Below are positions 19,565 through 29,028 of a stretch of DNA of 64,000 nt, piece after piece. The DNA comes from Blastocatellia bacterium (GTDB lineage Bacteria; Acidobacteriota; Blastocatellia; UBA7656). Numbering within the stretch: the first letter of the stretch is position 1; every line of letters begins with the position of its first letter. Position numbers and translations under genes: made by a program. Location of the stretch: assembly GCA_035275065.1 (NCBI GenBank), contig DATENM010000078.1, forward strand, positions 1 to 64,000, read 5' to 3'. The notes beneath the pieces were generated by a model, which saw nothing but the letters and a program-made list of their open reading frames with translations, made no database searches and was not told where the DNA came from.

Positions 19565-19709
19565 ACAGTCTCCGCAACAAACACCGCTATGGCTAAGTGC
19601 AAGGCCAGTGCCATGACACCAAACGCGGAAAAGACCTGAAAAAGCGCGAAAAATGACGATAATTTGATGGGTGGCTAAAGGCAGGCGCAGTAAAAAGCCA
19701 TCACTTGCA

Positions 19710-19771
19710 ATGTGGCGCAAGGCGGTTAGCTTGCGCAAATCCGAGCGCAAGCTAACCGCCTTGCGCCACAT
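19710..19771. repeat. Paired palindromic repeat (REP/BIME-like), long form copy 1
   Basis: Perfect 27-bp arms (19710-19736 and 19745-19771) around an 8-base centre. Each arm contains an internal GCGCAAG...CTTGCGC pair, so the element is two inverted units. It starts at the stop codon of the SUMF1-like gene and could act as a terminator or mRNA stabiliser. Long-form copy 2 is at 29029-29090; single units are at 35388 and 59340. Confidence 0.85.
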
Positions 19772-20745
19772 CAGCGGCGCGTTCTTACCAGGCGGAAGCC
19801 GACGTAGTTGAAGCGGTAGGCCGGCGCGAAAAGGTCGCGCGCCGCCGAGCGCGCAAAGCTGCCGGGAAACATCCAGCCGCCGCCGCGCTTCACACGGAAC
19901 GAGCCCGACGCCGGACCCAGCGGATCAACGTCAGAACTCTGCGCGTAGTAATCCTGGTCATACCAATCGTGGCACCACTCGAAGACGTTGCCATGCATGT
20001 CGTACAGGCCCCAGGCGTTCGCTTGCTTCGCGCCGACCGGGTGGGTCATGTTCTCCGAGTTGCTATCAACCCATGCCATGGCGTCGAGGTTGCCGGCGTA
20101 ATCTCCCTTACTATCGGCGCGACAGGCGTATTCCCACTCAGCTTCGGTCGGCAATCGGTAGGTGTAGCCGTCATCGAGCGCGTTCAATCTTTCGATGAAC
20201 TCCTGCGCGTCATACCATGACACCTGCTCGACCGGGCGGTTGCCGCCTTTGAAATAGCTGGGATTGTTTCCCATCACCGCTTCCCACTGCGCCTGAGTGA
20301 TTTCGTATTTGCTCATCTCGAATGATTGGCTGAGCCGCACACGATGCACAGGCTTTTCGGCGGGGCTGGCGGTTTCCGCGCCCATCAGAAACTCGCCGGC
20401 GGGTATCTGCACGAAGCTGGCGCGCAGCGCGTCGAGCGCACCGTTATCGGCGTTGAGCGGCGCGGGGCTGACGGCTTGCGGACTGCCTGTTGTAATCGGC
20501 GTGCCGGTGGGCGGCGGAATGGCCGAAGGCATGTTGATTCGTCTTGCGAAGAAGGCGACGGCCAGAATAATCACGATGAACCAGGCCAGAGCGATGCCGA
20601 TCCTGATTCGCGTCGTCTTGCGCTGCCCAGATTCCCAGCTTCGGTGGATGCGCTCGGCCTCTTGCAGCATGGCCTGTCGCCGCGCCAGCGTTTCGCCGTA
20701 TTCGGGATGTTCGTCGAGTCTTTCTTTTTCCCCCGGTGGCTTCAT
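19771..20745 (-). CDS. Membrane-anchored formylglycine-generating-enzyme/SUMF1-like protein
   Basis: 324 residues from ATG 20745. A cytoplasmic N-terminus (about 40 residues) precedes one helix (IGIALAWFIVIILAVAFFA), a Pro/Thr-rich linker, and a SUMF1/FGE-sulfatase domain (about residues 105-324). The family blocks are present: FVQIPAGEFLMGAE, EITQAQWEAVMGNNPSYF, PVEQVSWYDAQEFI, YRLPTEAEWEYACR, GNVFEWCHDWY and RGGGW. The catalytic Cys pair of true formylglycine-generating enzymes is not evident, so it is more likely one of the many bacterial SUMF1-fold proteins that often sit beside Ser/Thr kinases. The kinase at 21424-23616 is two genes upstream on the same strand. Confidence 0.82.
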   Translation of the reverse strand: MKPPGEKERLDEHPEYGETLARRQAMLQEAERIHRSWESGQRKTTRIRIGIALAWFIVIILAVAFFARRINMPSAIPPPTGTPITTGSPQAVSPAPLNADNGALDALRASFVQIPAGEFLMGAETASPAEKPVHRVRLSQSFEMSKYEITQAQWEAVMGNNPSYFKGGNRPVEQVSWYDAQEFIERLNALDDGYTYRLPTEAEWEYACRADSKGDYAGNLDAMAWVDSNSENMTHPVGAKQANAWGLYDMHGNVFEWCHDWYDQDYYAQSSDVDPLGPASGSFRVKRGGGWMFPGSFARSAARDLFAPAYRFNYVGFRLVRTRR

Positions 20746-20791
20746 CCGATTCGTTCTTCTACCAGCAACCACTTGATCGTTTGCACGTCCC

Positions 20792-21424
20792 TTATTTTTT
20801 TACGTCTCTGACGCCATTTTTTTCGATGTATTCTGTAATCTCTTTCGCCAGCGCCTCGCGCTCAGCCGCGTCGAGCCCGCGAATGAAGTTCCAGTGCGTC
20901 CAGGGCCGATAACCGGCAATGGGGCGCCAGTCGCGCTTCAAATAAATATTCATCGCCTCGCTGATCGTTGCTTCTGAAACGTCTTTGGGGCTCACGTTCA
21001 GCTTGAGGTCCTGTGTGATCCTTTGCCAGATGTCACAAACGAGAACATCGGGCAGTGTTGCCGGAACGGGAGCTTTGTAGTGAATGCGGTAGTCATAAGT
21101 TTCCCGGTCCGTGTATGCATTCTTGGGGTAAGGCGGAGCCTTGTAGGTGCCTATCCGAGATAGCACCGGGTAGGTCGCGATGAACCGCTCATCAATCGTT
21201 GATTTCGTCGTCTTTGGCGCAGGCGTCTTTCTGGCGGGTACCTTCGTTATTCTCGGCGCGGACTCTGAGGCTTCCACCGTCTTCGGCCTGGACGGCGGCG
21301 CTTTGACGCCGACTTGCCGACTCATCGCCGCCGGCGGCGCAAGCATCAGCAGGAAGCTGAGCACGGTCGCTGTCGCGGTAAACATAACGATAACGTCTCT
21401 CTGTCGAATCATGTGCTGCCTCAT
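20792..21424 (-). CDS. Secreted or anchored protein of unknown function, coupled to the kinase
   Basis: 210 residues from ATG 21424, whose A is the last base of the kinase stop codon (TAATG), implying coupled translation. A hydrophobic segment (about 14-33) is a signal peptide or anchor. A Lys/Pro/Thr-rich stretch follows, then a folded-looking domain with DERFIATYPVLSRIGTYK, DVLVCDIWQRI and WTHWNFIRGLDAAEREALA. No family was recognised. Its tight linkage suggests it works with the kinase/WD40 protein. Confidence 0.7.
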   Translation of the reverse strand: MRQHMIRQRDVIVMFTATATVLSFLLMLAPPAAMSRQVGVKAPPSRPKTVEASESAPRITKVPARKTPAPKTTKSTIDERFIATYPVLSRIGTYKAPPYPKNAYTDRETYDYRIHYKAPVPATLPDVLVCDIWQRITQDLKLNVSPKDVSEATISEAMNIYLKRDWRPIAGYRPWTHWNFIRGLDAAEREALAKEITEYIEKNGVRDVKK

Positions 21425-23616
21425 TAATTCTCGGCGATTTCCCATATCCTCACCGTGTTGTCGTCGCTGCCCGAGGCCAGCGTGCGGCCATCGGCGCTGA
21501 ACGACACGCTGTTGACCGATTCCGTGTGGCCCGGGAGCCGGACGAGAAATTCGCCGCCGCTGACGCGCCAGAGCCGAATCGTGCCGTTGTCGAAGCCGGC
21601 GGCCAGCAGCTTGCCGTTGGCACTGAAAGCGATGCTATTCACACGCGCTTTAAACTCGCCTAGTGATTGTAGCAGACGGCCATCGCTGACGCGCCACAAC
21701 TGCACCTCGCCACTCGTGCTGCCGAGCGCCAGCACTTGCCCGTCGCGGCTGAACGCGCCGCAGTACACCTCCGGCACCTTGCCTTTGAGCAGTCGCACCT
21801 GGCTATTCGCTTCGAGCGACCACAGCTTGAAGGGGCTGCCCGGGCGGTAGTAAGCGACCAGCCGCAAATCCGGGCTGACCGTGACGATCAGGTAGCCTTT
21901 CTCCGGCGTGCTCACGGTCTTGATTAAGCCGCCATCGCTGACGCGCCAGAGCCGGACCGTCCTGTCGTCGCTCGCGGAAAAGAGCGTCTGCCCATCGGGG
22001 CTGAAGCCAATGCTGAAGATACGATCCGAATGGCCGGTCAGCGTTTTCAGCGCCTGCCCGTCACTGGCGCGCCACAAAAGAATCACGTTGTCGCTGCTGC
22101 CTGAAGCCAGTGTGGCGCCATCGGGACTCACTGCCACGCACTTGCCGACGCCGCCGCGACCGGCCAACTGCTTCTCGCCGTCCGTCTGCCATAAGCGGAC
22201 AACCGCCTCTTCGCCCGCAGAGGCGAGCAGCCGGCCATCATCGCTGAACGACACTTCGTAGACTTTGTTGGGAATGGCCCGGACGCCGGCTTTCAATCGC
22301 GCCGGTGTCGTGCCGCCCGACCCGTCGTCAGCCTCGTCGCCCGCTTTTGGCTTATTCGATTTGCCCAGCCCGTTGACGATTGCCCAGGCCAACACCGCCA
22401 GCAGCGCCACCCCGGCGATGACGGCGAGCGCCGCTTTCCAATGGCGCGCGGCTTTGCTTTCTGTCGCAATGCGCGCTTTGGCCTGCGGCTCCTGCAACCG
22501 CTCTTCAGACGGCTGCATGGCCGCCGCATCTCGCGTTTGCCGCTCCTGGTCAAAGGCTAAGGTGGCGGCTTCTGTGGCGCGGTGTTCCTGCTCGGCGCGT
22601 CGGCGGCTTTCGGCTTCCTGCTGCGCTTCGCGCTCCTCCTGTTCGGCCTGTTTACTGAGCCCGATCTCTGTCGGCAGCCAGGCGTCTTCTTCGCGGGCCG
22701 CAAACTCGACCACCGGCGTGATCTCGGTATTCTCACCGGCGGGGCGATCAATCACGGTCGAGAGCTTAGCGGTGCGCAGCAGCTCTAACATTTCCGCCGC
22801 CGACGCGGGCCGCTGGTTGCGGTGCTGTTCCAAGGCTTTCGCCAACACCGCCGCGACCTCGCGCGGCACGTTGGCGGCGACTTCGTTGGCGGCGAGCAAA
22901 GGGTCCGGCTCGTTGCCGATGAAGGCGTCGGCCCGCGTCGCCGCGTCCACCGGCGGCACGCCCGTCAGCAGGTGATAAAGTGTCGCGCCGAGCCCGTAAA
23001 GGTCCGAGCGCGGGTCCGTCCCTAAGCCGCGAATCTGTTCGAGCGGCGCGTAGTTCGGCGTGTAACCATAAATACTGCCCGACGAAGTCACCCGCGTCAC
23101 CCACTGGGGCTTGCCTTTCGCCAGGCCGAAGTCGAGCAGGATGATTTGATTGCGTCCGGCGAGCTTCAGGTTCTGCGGCTTGATGTCGCGATGAATCACC
23201 GGTTCGGGCAAGGTGTGCAGGTAATCCAGGGCGTCGAGCAACTGCTCGGCCCATTGGACGACTTCGCCGACCTCGAACGGCTTGGGCTTACCGACCGGCG
23301 CGATCTTTTGTTGGCGCTTTTCGAGAATCGCGCCGAGGTCGTTACCGGCAATGTACTCCATGACGAGAAACTGGCCGACCTCGTTGATGAAGTAATCTTT
23401 GACCTGCGGCAGTGAAGCGTGGCGCAAGCCTGCGAGCAGGCGCGCTTCGCGTTTGAAGGCTTCGATTAATCGCTGGTCGTTGAAAAAGTTCTGTTTGACG
23501 GCGACCGTGACGCCGAGGTTTTCGTCGCGCGCCAGGTAAACGATTCCCATGCCGCCTTTGGCGATCTGGCTGATGATCCGATAGCGCCCCTGGATGACGG
23601 TGTCGGCTTCGAGCAT
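21424..23616 (-). CDS. Transmembrane Ser/Thr protein kinase with seven-bladed WD40 sensor
   Basis: 730 residues. The kinase domain (about 10-280) is PknB-like with the glycine loop AKGGMGIVYLA, Lys41 in VAVKQ, HRDIKPQN and DFGLAKG, all catalytic residues intact. The usual APE is APLEQ. A charged coiled-coil-like linker rich in Glu/Gln/Arg (about 320-390) precedes one helix (about 394-417). The outer part is seven WD40 repeats (about 452-730) with typical FSPDGQTL and VRLWRVSD segments, enough for a closed propeller. Its stop overlaps the next gene. It probably senses an external ligand or protein and phosphorylates unknown targets. Confidence 0.92.
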   Translation of the reverse strand: MLEADTVIQGRYRIISQIAKGGMGIVYLARDENLGVTVAVKQNFFNDQRLIEAFKREARLLAGLRHASLPQVKDYFINEVGQFLVMEYIAGNDLGAILEKRQQKIAPVGKPKPFEVGEVVQWAEQLLDALDYLHTLPEPVIHRDIKPQNLKLAGRNQIILLDFGLAKGKPQWVTRVTSSGSIYGYTPNYAPLEQIRGLGTDPRSDLYGLGATLYHLLTGVPPVDAATRADAFIGNEPDPLLAANEVAANVPREVAAVLAKALEQHRNQRPASAAEMLELLRTAKLSTVIDRPAGENTEITPVVEFAAREEDAWLPTEIGLSKQAEQEEREAQQEAESRRRAEQEHRATEAATLAFDQERQTRDAAAMQPSEERLQEPQAKARIATESKAARHWKAALAVIAGVALLAVLAWAIVNGLGKSNKPKAGDEADDGSGGTTPARLKAGVRAIPNKVYEVSFSDDGRLLASAGEEAVVRLWQTDGEKQLAGRGGVGKCVAVSPDGATLASGSSDNVILLWRASDGQALKTLTGHSDRIFSIGFSPDGQTLFSASDDRTVRLWRVSDGGLIKTVSTPEKGYLIVTVSPDLRLVAYYRPGSPFKLWSLEANSQVRLLKGKVPEVYCGAFSRDGQVLALGSTSGEVQLWRVSDGRLLQSLGEFKARVNSIAFSANGKLLAAGFDNGTIRLWRVSGGEFLVRLPGHTESVNSVSFSADGRTLASGSDDNTVRIWEIAEN

Positions 23617-23723
23617 AGAGGAACCTCAGAGCCTCTGTGAAGTGCCGTGATAGTAGCCGAGAATACGTTTCAAGACAAGCGCCGCAAATTCGTTTTGGCG
23701 GCCCTCAGGTAAGGAAATGAGAC

Positions 23724-25478
23724 TCAGCCACTGGCCGGCGAATCGCTTGATTGTCGGCGCAACCACCTCAATGCGCCGCTCCACACCGGGCCGGCAAACG
23801 GCAGGCTGGCCGCCGCCATGACGAAGGTGAACAGCTCGACCACGTAACGCGGCTCGGGGTTTTCGAGCGTCGAAAGAAAGGCGAGGCGCGGCAGGACGAG
23901 CAAGGCAAGCATCAGCAGCCAGCGGCGCGAATCGCACCAGCGCCACATCACCCACGCCCCCAGCGCGGCAAGCAAAGTATAGAGCCAGGTCAGCCCGGCA
24001 AACAGCGGCAGCCAGTATTGCTGGTGCAGGTCGCTATCGAGGTCTTTGAGCGGCAACAACTCGCCCTGAAACGGATAATACTGCGAGTGGGTGTCGAACC
24101 ACAGCGAGGCGGCGCGGCGCAAAGGCATCACGACGTAGTACCGCAACGGGTGGCGATGGATGCGCTCGGCGGCAATCTCCATAAAGCCTGCGTCAATGTC
24201 GGGCGTCATCTCGCCCTCGAATTTCGGCGGCTCGGCGGCTTCCGGCGGCTCTTCGTCGTTCGATGCGTCGTCATTGCTGGCGGCGTCATCACTCGGAGAT
24301 TCGTCATTGTCGGATGGATTGGTCTCGTCGTTGTCAGGCGCGGCCTCGGCGGGCGGCGCAGGCTGAGCAGCCGCTTCGTCTTCGATCTCAGGCTTTGCCG
24401 ATGGCGCGGGCGGCTCGACTTCTTTGTTATAACTCGCCAGCAGCGCGGCGACACGGTCACGTTCATCCGGCGAATCAAAAGCCGTTTCAGGTATCTGCTC
24501 GATGTGAATCGCCCGCACATCCATTGCCCACTCGACGGTCTCTGTGTACTTTACATCGTCCACCCATGTCTTCAGCCAGAGGATGAAGCCGCGCGGCACG
24601 AACTCGTCGGGCATGTTGGCCTGCGCCGGGGCAATCGGCATGAAGACACCGAAGACGCGAGCATTGCGAATCGTCCAGGGCGCAATCGCCAGGACAAAGC
24701 CGAGCGTCAGCACTGCGCCTTGCAAGACCGTCTTCGCCAGCGCCTGCCGCGCGGCGCTGTGAGCCTGCGGCGTTTTGTCTGGTTGATTACTTTTCCGCGC
24801 CGCCCGCCATTGACTTAAGGCGCGGGCAAGGCCGACCAGCGCCAGCGTGCCGCCGACTGCGGCGACAAACAATCCACTGTCAGGGCGAAAGCTGGTCGCG
24901 CCGCCGCCTGCCAGGCCCGCCAGCGCCCACCACCCAATCTGCTTTTTCGTGATCCGGCTGCGCAATCCGAGCGACGCCGCCAGTACGCAGAGCGTCGCAA
25001 AGAAGGCCGTCCATATCTCAGTCAATATGGTCGCGACATAAATCGCCAGATAGGGACAGCTCGCCGCCAGGGCCAGCGCGATCAGCAGCGCGCGGCGGCG
25101 TTTTTCAAGCTCCCAGGCAAGCGGCGTCCATGCGAGCGCCAGCCAGGCGATCAGCCAGCAGGTCACGGTGTCTACGACCGCCTGTATGACCCGCACCGCC
25201 GTGTTGTTGTCGTGCCCGAACAGCTTGTAGACGGCGGCGAGAAATAGCGGGTAACCGGGCAGGCGGATGTAGGTCGGCTCGAACGGTTCTTCGGTGGCGA
25301 TGGTGTAGACGTGATGGTCGAGCAGGTTATTGGCAATGCGCGCATACAACCGGCCATCATCCGGTTCGTCCGTCGGCAGCCTGAGCGCGATGAACAGACG
25401 AAAGCCGAGCGCAACGAAGGTCAACATTACCGCGATGGCTAGATGTTTTTTGGCAAGAAATTTCGCCTGACCGCTCAT
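23724..25478 (-). CDS. GT39-like membrane glycosyltransferase with acidic loop insert
   Basis: 584 residues, many membrane helices. The first loop has RLPTDEPDDGRLYARIANNLL and the second YIRLPGYPLFLAAVYKLFG, as in ArnT/PMT-like or Glycos_transf_2-type dolichyl-phosphate-mannose-like enzymes. Residues about 352-433 are a low-complexity Asp/Asn/Glu/Pro/Ala insert in what should be an outer loop, unusual for the family. It is divergent from the GH18/NodB/GT2 fusion gene, with only 51 bases between the starts. The substrate is unknown. Confidence 0.75.
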   Translation of the reverse strand: MSGQAKFLAKKHLAIAVMLTFVALGFRLFIALRLPTDEPDDGRLYARIANNLLDHHVYTIATEEPFEPTYIRLPGYPLFLAAVYKLFGHDNNTAVRVIQAVVDTVTCWLIAWLALAWTPLAWELEKRRRALLIALALAASCPYLAIYVATILTEIWTAFFATLCVLAASLGLRSRITKKQIGWWALAGLAGGGATSFRPDSGLFVAAVGGTLALVGLARALSQWRAARKSNQPDKTPQAHSAARQALAKTVLQGAVLTLGFVLAIAPWTIRNARVFGVFMPIAPAQANMPDEFVPRGFILWLKTWVDDVKYTETVEWAMDVRAIHIEQIPETAFDSPDERDRVAALLASYNKEVEPPAPSAKPEIEDEAAAQPAPPAEAAPDNDETNPSDNDESPSDDAASNDDASNDEEPPEAAEPPKFEGEMTPDIDAGFMEIAAERIHRHPLRYYVVMPLRRAASLWFDTHSQYYPFQGELLPLKDLDSDLHQQYWLPLFAGLTWLYTLLAALGAWVMWRWCDSRRWLLMLALLVLPRLAFLSTLENPEPRYVVELFTFVMAAASLPFAGPVWSGALRWLRRQSSDSPASG

Positions 25479-25529
25479 CCAAGATTAGTGTATCATGAAT
25501 ATTCAGAGAGCATCCGCCTGACCCCTTGT

Positions 25530-28500
25530 ATGAGCAAGAATCGTGAGCATCCGGTATTTTTCGACCCAGATAATAAGCGCTGGCCACGATTGCGTCGCGG
25601 CGTCTATCTAAGCGGACTGGCGCTGACTGTGCTGTTCGGCGCGTTGATCCTCAGTATCCTGGTCAGCCCGGCGCTCCTGCCGCTGAAATTTCCCGAACAA
25701 GACTTGAGCGGGCGTGTAGCGCCGCCGCCGCCCGAAGCTCCGAAGATCGAAACCGCCGTGCAGCGCCGCCTGCGCGTCTACAAACAGAAGCTCGAAGCCG
25801 AGCGCTTGAAACGCGCACAGGCCGTCCGCGTCCGCGCGACCACGAAGCCTGAGAGCAACCCGCTGACCGTCGCCTTCTTCGTTCCCTGGGACGACGCCAG
25901 CCCGGCTTCGCTCAAGTTCACTGTCAACAACCCCGACATCAGCCTTGATGTGGTGATTGCCGACTGGCTGCACCTTGAAAGTCCAGACGGCGCGCTGACG
26001 ACCAGGGAAATGGCTCGCGACGTGGATTATCTCAACGCCGACCGCGAAGCGCTGAGCCTCATCCGCACGGCGCGGCCCGACACCCGCGTCTTAGCGATGG
26101 TCAACAACTTCAATGGCAACGACTGGGAGGCCGATAAGCTCGACGCCATGCTCGCTAACCCGCAGGCGCGGGCGCGCTGCATCGGGCAGCTTTTAGACAC
26201 CGCGCAGTCGAATAAGCTGCAAGGCGTCAGCATCGATTTCGAAAACGTCCTTGATAAGAGCCAGCCGGCGCTGCTGCAATTCCTCACAGAGCTGCGCGCC
26301 GCCATGCAGCCTGCCGGGCTGGAATTGTCCATCAATCTGCCGGCGAATAACGACTCGTTCAACTATGCCAGGATTTCGGAGCTGACCGATTACGTCATCC
26401 TCATGGTCTACGACCAGCACTACGCCTCGAAAGATGCCGGGCCGGTTGCCGCCATTGACTGGTTCACAGACATCCTGACCATGCGGCAGCGCGATGTGCC
26501 GGCGGCCAAGATGATCGTCGCCATCGGTAATTATGCTTACGATTGGCCGGAAGGCGGGCTGCCGGCAACCCAGACCTTTCAGGAAGCGCTGACCCGCGCC
26601 CGCGAAAACGAAGTCGAGCAGATCGAGATGGATCCGGCGTCGCTCAACCCGACTTTTCGTTATGTGAGCTACGATCAGCCGGGCAAGCCCGAGTCGCACA
26701 CCATCTGGATGCTGGATGCGGTGTCGGCTTTCAATCAGGCGGCGGTGGCGCGCTCGTTTGCGGCGCGCGGCGTGGCGCTCTGGCGGCTGGGCAGCGAAGA
26801 CCCTTCGCTGTGGAGCTTCTTCGGGCGCAACCTGCCGCTCGACGCCGACGCCGCCGCGCAGCTTGCGAACATGGTTTATGGCTACGACCTCGACTACGAA
26901 GGCCGCGGCGAAATCCTGCGCGTCGAAGCCGCCCCGCAAGCCGGGGCGCGCGCCATTCAATTCGACGCGGCGCGCGGTCTCATCACTTCAGAAAACATCG
27001 CCCGCGATCAGATGCCATCGCCTTACGTCATCCAACGCTATGGCTATGTGCCGCGCAAGCTGGCGCTGACGTTCGACGATGGCCCCGATCCGGAATGGAC
27101 GCCGAGGGTGCTGGATGCGCTCAAGCAGGCGAACGCGCCGGCGACTTTCTTCGTCATCGGCCTGAACGCCGAGCAGTACCCCGACCTCATCCGCCGCGAA
27201 GTTGCCGAAGGCCACGAGCTAGGCAATCACACCTTCACGCACCCGAACATCGCCAACATCAGCAACGCGCAGTTTGGCTTTGAGCTGTCGGCGACGCGTG
27301 TGTTGATGGAGAGCCTGGTGGGCCGGCGCACCTACCTCTTCCGCCCGCCTTACGCTGAAGACGCCGAGCCGGTGACGCCCGACGAAGTGCGCCCGCTGGA
27401 ATCGGTCTCTGATCGCGGCTACCTGACGGTCGGCATGCAGATTGACCCGAAAGACTGGGTAGCGCCGCGGCCCGGCGAAGACAAGGTCGGCGACATCGTC
27501 AAGGCGGTCATTGACGCCGCGGGCGATCCCAGTAGCCCGAGCGGCAACATCATCCTGTTGCACGATGCCGGCGGTGATCGCTCTGAGACCGTTGCGGCGT
27601 TGCCGCGGGTGGTCGCTGAACTTCGCAAGCGCGGCTTCGAGTTCGTCACGGTTTCCGATCTGCTCGGCAAATCACGCGACGAAGTGATGCCGCTCATCGA
27701 CACGCGCTCGCAGTGGCGAGCGATGGCCGACCGCGCCGCCTTCGATGTCATCAATTATTCCATTAAGCTGATCCGCTGGCTCTTCCTGATCGGCATCACG
27801 CTCGGCATCGCGCGGCTGTTGCTGATCGGCACGCTGGCGGTCATCGAGCATTGGCGCGAGCGCCGCGCGGTTTATGATCCGAGTTACAGCCCGACGGTCG
27901 CCGTCATCGTGCCGGCCTACAACGAAGAGAAGGTCATCGTGCAGACGATCACTTCCCTGCTGGCTTCGGATCACCCGCCGAATTTTGAGATTGTCGTCGT
28001 TGACGACGGCTCGATAGACGCCACCTACAGCCGCGTCAAGGAAGCCTTCGGCGACGAGCCGCGCGTGCGCCTGTTCACCAGGGCGAATGGCGGCAAGCCG
28101 GCGGCGCTGAACTTCGGCGTCGCCCATACCGAAGCCGAGATCGTTATCGCCTTGGACGCCGATACGATCTTTGCGCGCGACACCATCAGCAAGCTGGTGC
28201 GCCACTTCGCCGACCCGCGGACGGGCGCGGTCGCCGGCAATGCCAAAGTCGGCAACCGCATCAACCTGCTGACGCGCTGGCAGGCGCTCGAATACATCAC
28301 CAGCCAGAACCTCGACCGCCGCGCCTTCAACCTCTTGAATTGCGTCGCGGTCGTGCCGGGCGCGGTCGGCGCGTGGCGGCGCGAGCTGGTCCACGAGGCC
28401 GGCGGCTTTACCCACGAAACGCTTGCCGAAGACGCCGACCTGACGATGGCCATCCGCAAGCTCGGCTACTCGATTGCTTACGAAGACGAGGCGATGGCGT

Positions 28501-29003
28501 TGACGGAAGCGCCCGACACGGTGCGCGGCTTCGTCAAGCAGCGCTATCGCTGGATGTATGGAACATTACAGGCGGCGTGGAAGCACAAGGACGCGCTCTT
28601 CCGCCCGCGTTATGGGGCGATGGGCTTTGTGGCGCTGCCGAACGTTTTCATCTTCCAGGTGCTTTTCCCGCTGATCTCGCCGGCGATGGATCTGCTGATG
28701 CTGGTGACGGCGGTGATGACGGCCATAGACCGCTGGCAGCACCCGGCGGAATTTTCGGCGGACTCGTTGAAGCGGGCGCTCTTTTACTACGCCATTTTCA
28801 TGACGATGGAGTTTCTGGCGGCGGCGCTCGCCTTCATCCTGGAGCCCAAAGAGAACCGCCGCCTGCTGGTGTGGCTTTTCTTACAGCGATTCTTCTATCG
28901 CCAGTTGATGTATTACGTCGCCATCAAATCAACCTTCGCCTCGCTGCGCGGCATCGCCGTGGGTTGGAACAAGCTGGAGCGCAAGGCGACCGTTAAGGCA
29001 TAG
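25530..29003 (+). CDS. GH18-like / polysaccharide deacetylase / GT2 fusion (PNAG-type synthase-modifier)
   Basis: 1157 residues with three enzymes in one chain. After one helix (about 26-48), a GH18-like domain (about 110-440) carries GVSIDFENV near 232, keeping the Asp-x-Glu of the active site but not the first Asp. A NodB deacetylase (about 510-690) has TFDDGP, HELGNHTFTHP and FRPPY. A helix near 745-770 leads to a GT2 synthase (about 790-1010) with VVVDDGS, ALDADT, EDADL and QRYRWMYG, and membrane helices follow. Comparable fusions assemble deacetylated beta-1,4 or beta-1,6 N-acetylhexosamine polymers. The start at 25530 lacks a strong ribosome site but longer forms would overlap the divergent promoter. 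Confidence 0.88.
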   Translation: MSKNREHPVFFDPDNKRWPRLRRGVYLSGLALTVLFGALILSILVSPALLPLKFPEQDLSGRVAPPPPEAPKIETAVQRRLRVYKQKLEAERLKRAQAVRVRATTKPESNPLTVAFFVPWDDASPASLKFTVNNPDISLDVVIADWLHLESPDGALTTREMARDVDYLNADREALSLIRTARPDTRVLAMVNNFNGNDWEADKLDAMLANPQARARCIGQLLDTAQSNKLQGVSIDFENVLDKSQPALLQFLTELRAAMQPAGLELSINLPANNDSFNYARISELTDYVILMVYDQHYASKDAGPVAAIDWFTDILTMRQRDVPAAKMIVAIGNYAYDWPEGGLPATQTFQEALTRARENEVEQIEMDPASLNPTFRYVSYDQPGKPESHTIWMLDAVSAFNQAAVARSFAARGVALWRLGSEDPSLWSFFGRNLPLDADAAAQLANMVYGYDLDYEGRGEILRVEAAPQAGARAIQFDAARGLITSENIARDQMPSPYVIQRYGYVPRKLALTFDDGPDPEWTPRVLDALKQANAPATFFVIGLNAEQYPDLIRREVAEGHELGNHTFTHPNIANISNAQFGFELSATRVLMESLVGRRTYLFRPPYAEDAEPVTPDEVRPLESVSDRGYLTVGMQIDPKDWVAPRPGEDKVGDIVKAVIDAAGDPSSPSGNIILLHDAGGDRSETVAALPRVVAELRKRGFEFVTVSDLLGKSRDEVMPLIDTRSQWRAMADRAAFDVINYSIKLIRWLFLIGITLGIARLLLIGTLAVIEHWRERRAVYDPSYSPTVAVIVPAYNEEKVIVQTITSLLASDHPPNFEIVVVDDGSIDATYSRVKEAFGDEPRVRLFTRANGGKPAALNFGVAHTEAEIVIALDADTIFARDTISKLVRHFADPRTGAVAGNAKVGNRINLLTRWQALEYITSQNLDRRAFNLLNCVAVVPGAVGAWRRELVHEAGGFTHETLAEDADLTMAIRKLGYSIAYEDEAMALTEAPDTVRGFVKQRYRWMYGTLQAAWKHKDALFRPRYGAMGFVALPNVFIFQVLFPLISPAMDLLMLVTAVMTAIDRWQHPAEFSADSLKRALFYYAIFMTMEFLAAALAFILEPKENRRLLVWLFLQRFFYRQLMYYVAIKSTFASLRGIAVGWNKLERKATVKA

Positions 29004-29028
29004 GGTGACTAGAGCGGATTTCATCCGG

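Noticed and set aside
19771..20745. True formylglycine-generating enzyme
   Set aside because: The paired active-site Cys of that enzyme could not be found and no sulfatase gene is in the window.
23617..23723. A gene between the kinase and the second GT39 gene
   Set aside because: No frame with a start and family pattern; it appears to be plain spacer.
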